From NCBI GenBank assembly GCA_027924585.1, contig BSBM01000252.1, forward strand, positions 1,240,001 to 1,304,000: 64,000 bases of DNA, read 5' to 3'. The position numbers were made by a program, and so were the translations under genes. This DNA comes from Larix kaempferi. Lineage: Eukaryota > Streptophyta > Pinopsida > Pinales > Pinaceae. A model generated the notes under the pieces. The model was not told where the DNA came from. It made no database searches and worked only from the letters and a program-made list of their open reading frames with translations. Below are positions 32,022 to 45,280 of the stretch, in pieces (within the stretch, counting starts at the first letter, position 1; each line of letters starts with the position of its first letter).

Positions 32022-33739
32022 GCGGTATTTTCATAGGTGGACACGCACTTCCACCCCTCGGTGGTGTTGAAGCCTCGGATGTGCTGGAAGTACCCCAAGC
32101 AACAATGTAAGGGAGATATCCTAGCTGAAGGCTTCGAATAATCCTACGCAAGGATTACCCTATCCTCAAGTTGTTTGGTATAACTAACTTCGACGGGTTT
32201 TACGGCTCCGTTAGCCGCTAAGCGATGGTTGCTCCTCAAAGAAGAGACTTTGAATCATGACTGAAACTTAATCCTAAATGAAAACCTAAACTTAATATGT
32301 AATTTATCAAATGTGATTGTGATAACCAGTTCATGTCAATCTGTCAATCTATTATAAATGATAAAAATAATCATCTAATAGAATTAACATAATGAAAACA
32401 AAAATTATTTTTCATAAACTGATTATTGAAAAAAAGAAAAATATTAGTTTTAATTAGTAGTCAATTGATTATCAAGCTGAAAAATCAGATTCATATCAAT
32501 TGGTGTGTCATAAAACATTAGAGGTTATGCAATGATCAAAACTCAGGACAACTCAAAAATTCTGCTCATGACAGATTGGAAATGATTCATGTTGCAATTG
32601 AAAGTAACTTCTGAGGTCTAAACATAAGAAACATAAGGTGAATATAAGATGACAATCAACATATTCTGAAAATAAATTGCAGAAAACAAAACAAATCAAA
32701 TTAAATTTATTAAATGAATTAATGAAAACCTTACAGAAGATCTCCAGATCCAATGAACTAGGTTGCTGAAAAATCAGAGTACCATCCACTGATCTGAACA
32801 ACAAACTATATGCATAAAAATGCATAACAATTTTATATTACAGAGAAAGAAAGAAATTTGTCTCTCTTGAGATCCCCCCCCTTCTCAGAGCATAGAAGGT
32901 AGGTATTTATACAAAATAAATGACAGGAGAAGATAAGATCAGTTTCTCCAATTGCTGAGCTAAGTAGTTGAGTTGTTCCATTTAGTAAATATGTCCATGA
33001 GAAGAATTTGGGAAATTACATTTTGAAAAACTAGTCAAATCTCCCAAATGAAGAACTTTCTAAGGATTCTTCTCATCAATAATCTAATAGAGCATATTCT
33101 GCACAAAACCCATTTCTCGGATTTGCCAGATTCATCTTCATCACTCCAAAAATCGTGTCCAAAGATCACTGCTTTCCACTTGGCACGCCTTGATCACTCA
33201 AAATTTGGGATGTAAATTCTTCAGTTTGACTCCTCCAAATCCAAATCCACACCTGTACAATTCAAAAGAGAAATTAAAATATCATTCCAAAACTAATGAA
33301 ATTAATCCAAATTAATAAAAATCCATTTGCAAACCAAAATATAATGAAAATAGATAAATCTGATCCAAATCCGAAATTGGCTATTCAGATGGATTTTCGG
33401 GGTGGTTAAGCTATTCATTTGGAAAAATAATCTTCACAAACCATTCATCATCTTTCGAGCTATTTCATTGTTGGTTGAATTGTGGCCATTGATCTAACAA
33501 TTAAATCCATTATCCCATACTAATTATTTTCCAAAAGAATAAAACCAAACAAAAATCCAAAATCCATATTCCCAAAATATCGCAAGAAGATTAGGATTTG
33601 AAAAATACATTCAAGCAAATCAAAATCAGAAAACAAAATCAAAACCAAAATTAAAAACTCTAAGCAAAAATGAAATTACCAAAATTTACGGACCCGAAAT
33701 TAAATTAAAATATAACATAAGAGAAATTACTTAGGGCCC
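32022..33739. other. AT-rich DNA with LTR-like remnant, no gene
   Basis: The first 200 bp after the LTR remnant are GC-richer and unexplained. Around 32860-32920 the minus strand reads TATAAATACC followed by a G-run, which looks like an LTR promoter/leader. I cannot define boundaries or coding content. Confidence 0.35.
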
Positions 33740-36700
33740 GAAAAATTTACCTTCCGCAATCTGCAATTGATTGGGGAAATGAGGAAATGTTTTTTTTAAA
33801 TTATATAGTTTCGGCAATCCGCAATAATTTTGTGGAATCAAATTTTATTAATTTATTCACCAAATTTAAAATTTCCACAATCTGCATTATGGATTGCGGG
33901 TTGCAGAAACATAAAAATTTAACAAAAATTAAAGTTTCGCGATCCGCAAAAATGCATAAGAAATTATCTAGAAGCTTGAAAAAATGCATTTTTTTCTAAA
34001 TATTGAACGAGATAATGAAATAACAATGGAGAAAAGATTAAAAAGAAAATCTATAAATTGAAATGGCTGAGAATCCGCAGTGAGAATTAATGGCATCTTG
34101 TGGAGAGGCTAGGTAAGTTTATGTTGTCAACATTTCAAGCCATTATTGGCTCACCATCAGGACATTAGCGATGCCTGATAAGATCTTCTCCCTCCCTCAT
34201 CCAATATCGGAAAAAATATAAACCTAAAAGTAAAAACCAAAACAATTTACAAGTTAATTCTTAAGAAAATAAATGTTGAAAACAAGTTGCGTATATAGGA
34301 AAAGACTCACTCCTATAATATAGGAGAGTTAATAAGTCTCATAAATAGGTTTCTAACATAATCATTTTCCAAAAATAGAATACCAAGAAAAGAATAATAA
34401 TATTTCATTTTGTACAATAATAAATTAAAATCCTTTTACATTGCAAAAGGGAAAAATAGAAATTGTATTTTCAAGATCAAATTAGCTTATTGAAAAAGAA
34501 ACACTTGTCCATGATCAAACTAATTTTACATTCGTGAATATTGAACTTTAATATCACTAATCATAAAACAAAAAACTCATAGAAATTAGAGAAATTAAAA
34601 CTCATACAAACTAAAACATGTGTGTTTTTTTAATTTTCATAAAATCAAATTGTGTATAAATTTATTATATGGATGTAATAAAATACACAAAGTAATTTAA
34701 TGAAATCCAAAGCATGACCATGAATATTAAAAAGTTTTAAATAATCTTATATTAAACATTAAAAATATTAAATTAATGTAAGCAAACAAACCAAAAGACT
34801 AAGATTATTTACAATATTTATATTATGATTCTAGGCATGCAAAAACTCCATCAAGCTTAAATATCAAACTAATGCAATATCTAAACTTAGATCAATCAAA
34901 ATCCCAGAATGAAGATAATAACCATCGAATGACCAGTTGATGCAGCAAAGACCAAATCCAGGTGGGGAATGTGAAGGATAGCATGGTAAGTTAACCACCA
35001 AGATCATGGAACCAACTCAAATGAATCAAAAAACAAATACAAGCTGGAGATCAGTAAAAATAGAAACAATCCAAATAATACCAGAGATCTAAGAGAATAA
35101 TTGCCAGATCCATCAATGACTTGAATTGCCTGCAAATAAGTTGTATATCCTCAATAAACTACTACTTCGTTTGTTACATTATACTTCCAAGGTAACTGTT
35201 AGATTAAACATTCTTGTAAACACACTATTGACTCCATTTTTGGCATCGATTTTTTGTAATGTAATTTCTGTTTGTGTTTTATGGCGAATACAGAAGATTT
35301 CAATCATATAGGCAGCAGCGTGTCGAGTTCTTTGTACGACAACACAAGTGGTGATTTGCTCCGGCCCTGCCTTGTCTGTTGCTAATTGTGACAAACATTC
35401 TCATCTTATCACATGATCTGCTGCCAGAAAGCACAACTTTACATTTTCATTTCACGGTTTGTTCATTTCCATTTACTATTTTTCTTTGAGGTTAAATGTG
35501 TATCTAAAGTTTAATATTGTGACTTTCTTTGTGAGTGTTAACACATGAGATGTTGTCGTAGGCGTGATGGCAACGGATACATGACTTTGGCATAAATGTT
35601 GACTCCCCTTGGGTAAACCCAAAGCCCTTCCTTCCCCATTTTCCTTCGATTAGGAAGGTCAACTCAATGGTTAACAGTCATGCTTTATTCCTATGATATT
35701 ATTTACTTGCCTAGCGGTTTGTTGGGTCACTCATGACCTGGGTCAACCCTTGATCTCTGGGGTTGAAATATTCCTTGTCTGTGTTTTAGAATACATCGTC
35801 TATTTGTGGAATTGGATGTGTTGTTCAACCTATAGCTCAACCGTAGCCATCGAATGTTTTTTTTTGTTTCATGGGCATGAAATTCTACCTGCAGAATCCG
35901 TGTTTGCCATCCATGCTTTGGTTCTTTACCTAAATCCTATGAAGACTTATAAGTGTTGCATCCTCGATTATGTATTTGGATTTTGGAAAAGTATAAGTAT
36001 TGTGTCACATAGTTCCCATATATTTGCTATGAAATTTTCAAGGTTTCCCTTGGCTATCATAATAGAGCTATAGGTTGAGCACAATTAAACTGGAATTCTC
36101 TTCCTTTCTGAAGGTTTCGTTTTGGTTATTTTATGGTGAATGTTATGATTCTTTTACCTGGAATGATATAGTGAAATAATGACGATAATTGAGTTTTGGA
36201 TGGGAACCGATCGTATGATCAATGTATTTGATACCCGAATTGTTATGGAAATCTATGTGGTATTTAAAGGATGTTGTTGTAGATTTTATGTGTTTATTAA
36301 AAAATTTAAGTATTTGATTACGAGTTGAATTTATCCACCAAAACTGACCAAAACTGACCCTAGGTTGTTGGTGGTCTCCCACAATTATTGTTTGTATGTT
36401 AATAATTTGTTTCACTTAAATTATAAACCTGGGCTTTCTATACCAACTTGGAGTTGGTCATAGCTTTTGCAGCTCGATCCTTGAAACTCATTCAACCTCC
36501 TTCACTACCACTACGTGGAGATGAGGCACATTACATTACATTTTATGTAGCTGATGTCAGGGAGTGTACTTGAAACACTATCGTTTTAAACCAATTGCGC
36601 CTTTGGTGCTTAATAGCCACTATATTTCAAGTTGGGTTGGTTCGACTCTCTAGCTATTTTAAACTATCTTCATTTTCATTATTAGTTCCATCGAACGCAA

Positions 36701-38508
36701 TGAATGCATTATGTTGCAAGTGAGGGTGTTCTTGTTCGGTAAAATCGATATGCAAATCAAGTTGGTTCCTCACAATTCTGCTGCAACAATGGTTTCCTTT
36801 TATGTGCATATTCCAACCAGATTTTAATGGTAAAATTCATGTACAAGTTTTTTTTTCAACAATACTGATAGTACTATATCACTAATAAATATGGTGTAAA
36901 GTGAAATGAATGTGTAACATAATGAAGAATCAATTGAAATTTTCAATGACTCATTTGCTTTTTGTTTGTTTTCTTTTGTGTTTTTTCAAAAATCCATATA
37001 AATGCAGCTTTGTTGAGAAAGTGGGCTATAGCTTCTGCTTAGATGCTCATTATAGAGTAGTTTAATCTCTTAGGACTTGTACAGTCTTGTATGTTAAGAC
37101 AGGCCACACCCATAAGGGTTTCACCAATATGTGGTGGATGCAACAGAGTTAAATCTTTCATAAATCATTTGATATTTGCATATTTATATATACATCAAGT
37201 TAAATCTCAAATGTTTTCAATTCCTTGCTATAATCTTGAATATGATATTATTCTTACAGGACAAACGACCATTTCTTACACAGACAAACCATGTTGTGTG
37301 AAGGTTTTTATAAGTTGAGAACTTTAAAAGTGGCAAAGAGAAATTTGTTGGTATCGTCTATCTTGGATTTGATTCCATCCTTTCGTCCCTTGGGAAAATC
37401 ATACGTGGAACCTCCAAACTTTACATTTGATCTACGCACCATAAAAGACTTTACAATGGTAGGTGAAAGTAAGAACTGTAGTTGATTACATCGAATTTAT
37501 GACTTCCAAAACTATGTCCAGGAAACCACTGTATTGACACGTTAATAATCACGTACTGGGATACATTTGGCATGTGATGAATCAAGCAGGTGTCCCCATT
37601 CATAAATGTCAACCCAAAATGTGGTGAGGATACCATAAATTCCAACAGGACAACTTAACACCATTATTGTATTGAAGAAACCCTAAAAGGTAAGCCACTC
37701 ACTTTCCTACCAAGTCAACAATGACGTATTATATGTTCCATATAACGTATGTTGAAATCCCATGCAAGGGTATAGTCACCTTGGCTTGAAAGACATACAT
37801 TCAACTATGCTATGGTTTCGAATGGGATGCCAAATCATAAATTAGTATTTGCAATTTATGTATAGGCTTGTCCATTGCGACATTAGCCAAACCCAGATTT
37901 TATACATATGAATATTGACCCTGATATATGGAAATGACATATCAAGCATATAAAATAGAGGTAAAGGCTTCTAAGTCTATTACTCAAATACAACTATAAA
38001 GCGCAGTTGGCAATGAAGCATTTAGCAGTAATAAAATTTACAAGCAAACGATGGGGAGAGCATGGTTATTACATGCTATCATCATAAAACTTAGATCTTA
38101 ATCCAATCTGTAAAATCAACTTCATCTTAATGCAATGCACTTTTATATATAAGTATATTTTTTTTAGTATAAGTGTTATACGTATTATTATAACTTCCAC
38201 ATTATGTATTTGGCTGAATGGAAAAGACTACTGTACATTACCATCTACTGCCACATCTTATGATAAGGCAGTGCATGAAGAGGAGAAGATGGTCTCTCCA
38301 GCTGGTAATATGAATAGTTACTATAATAACCTGCATTCTTCCTCAAGAATTTGTATTTGTTTTGCTTGGTTCATAATCTAATCCATAATTGTTGCATCAA
38401 AGCTTTTACAGATCTCTTCCTGAGAATGCTATCATAATGCAAACATGTTTCAGTAGATTTAAACCGTAGCATTGATGATCATCATAGGTTCATGCTATAT
38501 CATAATGT
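33740..38508. other. Long AT-rich stretch, no gene recognised
   Basis: At 33755-33960 several TTCCGCAATC / ATCCGCAA motifs recall the LTR of element B and may be a decayed relative. The longest frame (35693-36073) shows no family signature. I found no tRNA, LTR pair or target duplication. Confidence 0.45.
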
Positions 38509-38850
38509 AAACACTTATAACTACAAGGACGACATAGAAATCAAAGGTTTTGTTTTAATTTATCAATATTCAGAGAGAATTCATTAACGAAGAAAACGTG
38601 CCAAGCTTATATTACACTCAACATAAACACTTACTACAAAGATGCCATAGAAATGGAGGTTTTGTTTTAACTTATCGATATTTACAGAGAATTCATTGAC
38701 GAAGAACATGTGTCAAGGCTTATATTACATACAGCATAAACACTTACAACTACAAAGACCACATAGAAATCGAGATTATGTTTTAATTTATTGATATTTA
38801 CAGAGAATTCATTGACGAAGAACATGTATCGGCTTATATTACATGCAACA
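38509..38850. repeat. Three tandem copies of a 113-116-bp unit
   Basis: Units start at 38509, 38625 and 38738 with AAACACTTA, followed by ACATAGAAAT/CCATAGAAAT, GTTTTGTTTTAA, AGAGAATTCATT and GCTTATATTACA. Copies differ at scattered sites. Confidence 0.85.
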
Positions 38851-38925
38851 TTTGAAATCATATCATTTTTTGGTAAATTTACATGCAACATTTCAAATCA
38901 TATCATTTTTTGGTAAAATTTACCA
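38839..38925. repeat. Two tandem copies of a 40-bp unit
   Basis: TTACATGCAACATTT..., starting at 38839 and 38879, is repeated nearly exactly, including ATCATATCATTTTTTGGTAA. It abuts the preceding 115-bp array and shares its TTACATGCA junction. Confidence 0.88.
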
Positions 38926-41154
38926 GTACGATTATCAATGTTTGATATTGTCCACTCATCTTTTAATGATGGGTATAAAAATATTTGCAACTATGGTGAT
39001 TACGATTGGGAGATGTGACATGTCAACAACAATGCCCATTATAATTAAAAAAAGATTTAGAAGAATTTCTAGAGTTACCATTGGACTAGAAAGTAACTTT
39101 CTTGGTCTATTCTCAACACTGAAAGCCTGCATTTAATTTGAAAACTCTAGGAACTGAGTTTATCACAACCCACTCACACGAAAAATGATGAATCAACACT
39201 CTGCTCTATCTGCTCTATCACATAAGTAGAAACTAAAAGCAGAGACTTGAAACTCTGCTTCTATCTCCCTTGTTACAATTTATAAATCTTTATCAAAAGA
39301 TTCAGAAAGATCTTTATAGCCATCTAACATTAATTCCCAACATTAAAAACACTCGAGTGAAACTGCATAACTTTTTTTTTAATCCATAAACATTAAAAAC
39401 TGTTGTTGAGGATACTACTTCCTTATGAAACTATTACATTTAGGATACTACTCCCTTATGGATAACAAAGAAAGGCTTGACAAAATATAGCTAGACAGAA
39501 GTTACTCGAACTCAGCAACGCTTCCCAAGTTATGTTCTTCAAAGGTACTTCCATGGATAGAAATATACACGGTCCGTCAGACAATGCTGGCAAACAAAAA
39601 ATTAGAGAGGAGCTTGATCCATTGAACTAAGTGATAATGCTTTACATGAAACTTTTAACTTTTGAGATACACGAGCCTGCTTCCTGTGTGATTTCGGCCA
39701 TAGAGATTTTATACAGAGCCCATTTTCACAGTACATACTTTATGCACGTTAAGGCCGCATTACAAACTTCTGGATGTTTTTTTTTAAACACGACAGATGG
39801 CTCTCCAATTTTTTGTGAGTGGTATAAGTGTTGCATCATCTACTGCTCAATCATGTCCAAGAAAAGAGTATTAAGATCCTTGTTTTGGAAGGTACTTTCG
39901 ATGTTTATGGAGCACTGAATACGATTTATCCCTACATGCTTGGAATAGAGCAGGCTCGTATCCCCTTATGAATATAAAAAACAATATACGTGAATGCAAA
40001 ACCATACCATAAGATCTTGCAGCGCAGATAATTACAAGCCAAGCCAGGATACGTTAAATACTATGCGGCAAAAAACACATGGAAAATAAAAAAGAAAACA
40101 AGGAACCAGATTTCTAATTATGCTTATTCTATTGTGTAGAAGAGGCGTATTCTACAGCAATCTAGTAGGGGATGTGTAACTCTTTAGGTGCTTTTGGAGC
40201 TGACACTTGTTATTTTTTAAATATAATAAAATATTATAAAAATAATATGTCAGATCAAATTAGATTTAAACATTAACAACCGCATATATATAAAATTATA
40301 ATTAAAACATTTCCTCAACATTTGCACTCTAAAAAGGGGTTTGTACTTCGAGAGATTTGATCCCTCTCCGCATTTGGTAGATCTCCTTTTAAGATGGATC
40401 TATGCTGGTTAAATATTTCATTGATTTTCTTTAACTGTGGATAACTCCTAAGTCAGCCCAAATTTGTTAAAATCAAAGTTAATGTGTTGGAATTTTCAAA
40501 AATTGTAAAAAATGTTTATTGAAATAATTCACTATGCTTACAATAGAAAATCTTTGCAACTACATCCCACCACAACTTATTTGATTTTGTATCTATTTTA
40601 TGAAGGCTTCTCTCATAGATTATTGAGAAAATAATACTAGTGTTGCTTTCAAACTTCTGCAGCCTGGAGCATATGCAGTTCTAAGCATAAAGAAGTCACA
40701 AATTTTATTGTAAAATCTGTCCGTAAATAGTTACTAGTTACTCTGTATTTTTCGACAAAGTGGCATTTATTTTTGAAGGCAGCTTTACCAAAATAGTTTA
40801 ACAATGCTTAAATTAGGTCATTGTCAGCGTCATTTCCTTCTTGAATGAAGGTAAGATGTAAAATGTGTGATCATTGTTATTATGGCAAAATGGGAAGTTT
40901 GAATGAAACCAGTAAAGCTTGTTGATAGAAATAAGAGCAACAACACCATTGAAAAGAGTCAATAACTCTTTTTGTTAACAAACACATATCTCAACTTTTT
41001 TTAATAAACAAATTTATTTAGTTTTTTAAATAAACAAATACTTCTAGTTCTCTAACCAAACATCTTAAACAAACAATGTCAAAGGAGGTTTTATTTTAGT
41101 GATAATAATATTCTCTTCACCAAAATTCAATTCCCTTGAGAGTGAATAATTGCA
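38926..41154. other. AT-rich DNA, no gene recognised
   Basis: No reading frame, RNA gene or mobile-element terminus could be supported here. Confidence 0.45.
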
Positions 41155-41300
41155 AAGGACTTGCTTTTAAACACTAAATATCTATTATGACTAAACTGAT
41201 CTAACAATTGGACATGATCCCATTGCATAGGACTTGCTTTTAAACACTAAATATCTATTATGACCAAAATGATCTAACAATTGGACATTATCCCAATGCT
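41155..41300. repeat. Two tandem copies of a 73-bp unit
   Basis: GGACTTGCTTTTAAACACTA recurs 73 bp apart (41158 and 41231 register), with ATCTATTATGAC, TGATCTAACAATTGGACAT and ATCCCA.TGC in both. Confidence 0.88.
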
Positions 41301-42476
41301 CACACTGGCATTTATACATGTAAATTATTTCATGGAATTGTAACATTATTTTGTGAGTGTTATAAAAGTAGTCTAAATCATCCATGATTTTGATTTTTCT
41401 GGTGATGAATTTTGGGATATAACTTTTGGTTAGATAATGATTTTTCATAATTCAAATTTCATTTGATTACAAAAATGGATTCAATTTCCTTGAAAACCTC
41501 TCTTGCACTCAAATTGTACAATATCAACAACTTATATCTACAATTGCAACAACTCCAACTAAATTTTTCAACATGTTTCAATGATACAATAGAGGTTGTC
41601 AAAATTTTCTTGCTTCCAAAGACAAGTACTACTAACTTGCTCCTTCGATGGGGTTATTAGATTATAGATTGAGATAAAGAATGGTAATGTAAAACTTGAT
41701 AAAGCACTTGGGAGAGAAATAACCCATAAACACATAAGATTGGCATTTTCTATAGGTGCAACAATAGAAGTTAGAAGTTAATCAATGTTTGAATGGAATG
41801 CTTGGAACAAAAATCTTGGGCATGTGAAACAGGAGCTAAGACAAAATGAGATAAGGCTAGAACCGAGGAAACCTCTTTCAATGTTGAATGGGTGCTTGGG
41901 GTTAGTCTTAATTTATTTCAAATATTTTATATGTTTTTGATTCAAAATGATATAAGTCTGCTAATTTTTAAAGAGCAAAATACATTTTTCATTTTTAAAA
42001 GGCAGTGACTAGGTTGCTTGCAGCTCTTGTTTTAGTTATTAACACTAAAGTGTAGATGTGTAAACTTGATTTTAGTATATCTCCATATGCATTGAGGTAT
42101 TAAAGCACATATTTAATGTTACATTCCTGACATCATTGCCAAATCAACCAACATGAAATAAATGTTATTTTCTCCTAAATTACATATTAAAAAAACAACA
42201 AATATGTTTCTCTAAATCTTTCAATTACACTATAATTTTGCTTCCAAGATTCTAATTAGTTTAATAATCAATGGTCTACCAATGATTTTTATTGAATGCA
42301 TGCTCTTTGATTTCACATACGTATTTTCTCTTTTGGAAAGTTAAAATATTACTAACTAGAAGCACATTATAAAACTAATGTTCAAGGAGGTTGGATTGAA
42401 TTATGAGGAATGATCAATTTTCTCGACATTGACTAAGGTCCAATTCATGTGAAGGTTTGTCTAGCCCCTTGACATT
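41301..42476. other. AT-rich DNA, no gene recognised
   Basis: No supported features. The 41463-41660 frame has no recognisable motif. Confidence 0.4.
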
Positions 42477-42568
42477 GCCATGGCAGCACATAGAGTTAGT
42501 GTTGAACATGCACGTTTATTTTGCCATGGGAGCACATAGAGTTAGTGTTGAACATGCACATTTATTTG
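42477..42568. repeat. Two tandem copies of a 46-bp unit
   Basis: GCCATGG.AGCACATAGAGTTAGTGTTGAACATGCAC recurs 46 bp apart (42477 and 42523). Confidence 0.9.
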
Positions 42569-42857
42569 ACTGGAGTTAGGTCACACCCATAATTAAGTTA
42601 TATATATATATATCAACTTAAACAATCAATCCACTCTTGCATCCAATGGAGGCTTAAAGCGTCTAGGCGGGCATGATCTATTTTATGTATCATTTTATGG
42701 TTACTAATATCTTTCATAATTGTTCACACAACGATGAACTTATAACAAATAACTCTTACATTTCATTTATAATATACAGTATACAACATTAATACATTTT
42801 ATAATCGATATTATTTATTCATTCATAACATTAGTAAAATTTATCTATAACTTATTT

Positions 42858-43370
42858 TGGTGTACATGTAGACATTTGAGCTCACTTGAGAGACATTTGA
42901 GCTCACTTGAGACCATTTTTCCTTGGTTTAGGAACAAATGTGCCCTCTTCTTTTCTAGGGATTAGTGCACCTTTCATGCATGTTGTCACCCAGTTGACTA
43001 GATAAGTGTGCCTCTCTTACATGTTATGGACCAATTAACTAAGTTCAGTTAGTTAACTAGCCTCACTCAGTTAGTAGTTGTGAGTTAGTTGACACCACTA
43101 GACTAGTCATGCCAAGTTAATTGGCCTCACTCAGTAGTTGTGAGCTAGTTGAAACCACTTGGTCAGTCAAAGCTCAGTTTAACTCCATCATGAGAGCCAC
43201 ATGTACATGCAAGGGCGCACTCTCTTTATGTCATGCATGCAGGGGCACATTCACTAGAGTGTGTACTCAGTTAATCCTAGCTAGGGCGCATTCTCTCTTG
43301 CCTTGCATGTTATTAAGCCTAGCTAAGGTGCAATAGCTTGCGTAGAGCAGTCTCTATTGCATTCCAATGC
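42858..43370 (+). repeat. Element F 5' LTR
   Basis: Starts TGGTGTACATGTAGACATTT and matches 60503-61000 across about 500 bp. Shared blocks include GCATGTTGT, CATGTTATGGACCAATTAA, CTCCATCATGAGAGCCACAT and TTAAGCCTAGCTA. It has a 19-bp internal duplication at its start and a 60-70-bp one around 43070-43165. The 3' border is uncertain because homology to the right copy fades near 43350. Confidence 0.65.
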
Positions 43371-43593
43371 ACATTGCATTTTATATTTCATCTCTAATGA
43401 GCATTGTAACTCTATTATTTGATAGTTAATGAAGATTATGTTACTATGATTCTTTGGTAGAAGACAAAGAGCATAACACATCAGTCAAGATGGCAAAGTA
43501 AAACATTGTTTGCGGGTAGCAAACACACAGCAAAGTGCATCAGTCAGAATGGTAGAGTAAAAGGCTCGTCTTGCTCAGTGGTAGAGCTCTATA

Positions 43594-44133
43594 ATGGCAA
43601 ACAAAGATCTGATCATCTCGAATCTTCGTTATCTCAATCAAAACCTTGTCAAGGGAGTTAGCAATCTTCGAGGTGAGCAAGAGGATCTCAAGATTGCTTT
43701 TCAAAGAGTATATGCAATTGTGGTTTCAACGACATTGCAAGATGAAGTTTTCAATTGGATCACCCACTATGATGAAATGGAGGAAAAATTAAGCCTACAC
43801 ATTGTTCTCGTGACCGAATTAAGAGAGAATATATTATTGCTAGTTTGAGACAAGATCTCTCTTCTCATGTAGTTTGGTTAAGCTTCAAATTCATACAAGA
43901 ATCTACTATAGATAGTGATCCTACATCATCCATTGTCGATGACACTTCTAATGATGAGTGTTGATGAAGAGTCTATTTCATCCACTACTAATAATTCTAC
44001 ATCTTATGTTAATGATGAGGAATTTTATTTCCTCCATTGTTGATCAGGAGGATTCTTCGTCCTCCCCTTCTAATTCTGAAAATGCAAATGATAATTCAAG
44101 ATTTACTACTGAATCTACAGGTTCTATCTCTAT
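43594..44133 (+). pseudogene. Element F internal frame, unknown
   Basis: The frame MANKDLIISNLRYLNQNLVK (43594-43848) is followed by LRGEQEDLKIAFQRVYAIVV and WITHYDEMEEKL. It is helix-prone and could be a Gag or coiled-coil segment, but I do not recognise it. A second frame (43958-44133) is Ser/Asp/Asn-rich (QEDSSSSPSNSENANDNSR) and is cut by element G at 44129-44133. It continues after 50968 toward the G-patch domain in acidic, Ser/Thr-rich sequence. Confidence 0.45.
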
Positions 44134-44663
44134 TGTTAGTGTTTACTTGTTTAGCATGTAACATTAAACAATCTATCACTGAAAGAAGAACAAGCACAGC
44201 AAGAACACAATAAACACAATATTTCTCTCAGGGAAACCACAAGGGAGAAAACCATGGCAAAGTCTTTCTCGATATAGAAATCACAAAGTACAAATTAAAC
44301 CCCAGGACAAAATCTGCTACTCCTCCACGTGTGCGAACTTCTCTCTCTCTCCTATGTGAACTTGTGAGAGTGAGTGAGTGAATATAAATGAGGAACTCAT
44401 CCTCTATTTATGTTCTTCCATTGGGGTGACTTTTCCCCAAATGGGCCGACTTCTCCTAACTAACTGGGCCGACATGTTAAATACATAATATAATAATCCT
44501 TTCTGGATTCTTCTAGGCCGACATAAGACTTAGGGTTTATATTGACTCTTTCAATGACTCTTACATTATCAAATACATCAATGGCATCTCCCGAAGGAGG
44601 AATACAATAATACAATAGACAAATGTAAATAGAATATATTCCGCGGTTACGTTTCTTTTAACA
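44134..44663 (-). repeat. Element G 3' LTR (530 bp)
   Basis: Plus-strand ends are TGTTAGTG and TTTAACA. It matches 50449-50967 closely. A TATA-like ATAAATAG on the sense strand is followed by a GAGGATGAGTTCCTC inverted repeat, and two GGGCCGAC motifs lie about 24 bp apart. Confidence 0.93.
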
Positions 44664-44676
44664 CTCCCTCTTAACT
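44664..44676 (-). other. Element G polypurine tract
   Basis: The sense strand reads TTAAGAGGGAG immediately before the 3' LTR start TGTTAAAAG. Confidence 0.85.
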
Positions 44677-44765
44677 AGGAAGATATTATGCAGGTAATAT
44701 CTTATCAAGATATTATCAACAACTACACAACTTACTTGTGAATCTCTATATGTCGTAGGAAGATT

Positions 44766-45280
44766 TTGGATCATCATATGTCTGGGGTATCATCTACTGG
44801 AGTAGCATCATCATCGTCTGCTGGAATGTCATCATCAACAGCATCATCATCATCTGTTGGAATATCACCATCATCAACATCCTCTGAATCATCATCAGCA
44901 ACATCCTTTGCTAGATCAACGACATCATTAGCTGGAACATCATCTGCTGGAACATCCTCATCAGCAACATCATCAGCTGGAACATCCTTTGCTGGTACAT
45001 CCTCATCAGCAACATCATCAATTGGAACATCCTATGCTGGTACATCCTCGTCAGCAACATCATCCACTGGAACATCCTCATCAGCAACATCATCAGCTAG
45101 AACATCCTCTGTTGATACATCCTCGTCAGCAACATCAGCTGGAACACTATCTGCTAGTATATCCTCATCGGCAACATCATCAGCTGGAACACTATCTGTT
45201 AGTACATCCTCATCAGCAACATCATCAGTTGGAACACTATCAGTCGGCAAGTACTGATCTTCTATCCCCGGGACAGGCAT
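44766..45280 (-). repeat. Element G 3' UTR, acidic-coding repeat block
   Basis: Sense-strand repeats of GATGATGTTGCTGATGAGGA and GATGTTCCAGC make one almost continuous frame from MPVPGIEDQYLPTDS (45280). It consists of imperfect VPADDVADED repeats with a single TAG at 45032-45034 and then further acidic repeats to about 44766. The Ser/Thr-rich frame on the opposite strand (44766-45257) mirrors the same repeat. Whether the acidic frame is ever translated is unknown. It follows the hairpin array with no known 3' gene in Copia elements. The related block in element A is not open. Confidence 0.65.

Noticed and set aside
35660-35770. tRNA-like box motifs (TCAACTCAATGGTTAACAG, later GGGGTTGAAAT)
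   Set aside because: Spacing and consensus fit poorly, and no tail or target duplication; not called as a SINE.
35693-36073. 126-codon frame
   Set aside because: No recognisable motif, AT-rich context, no splice or promoter support.
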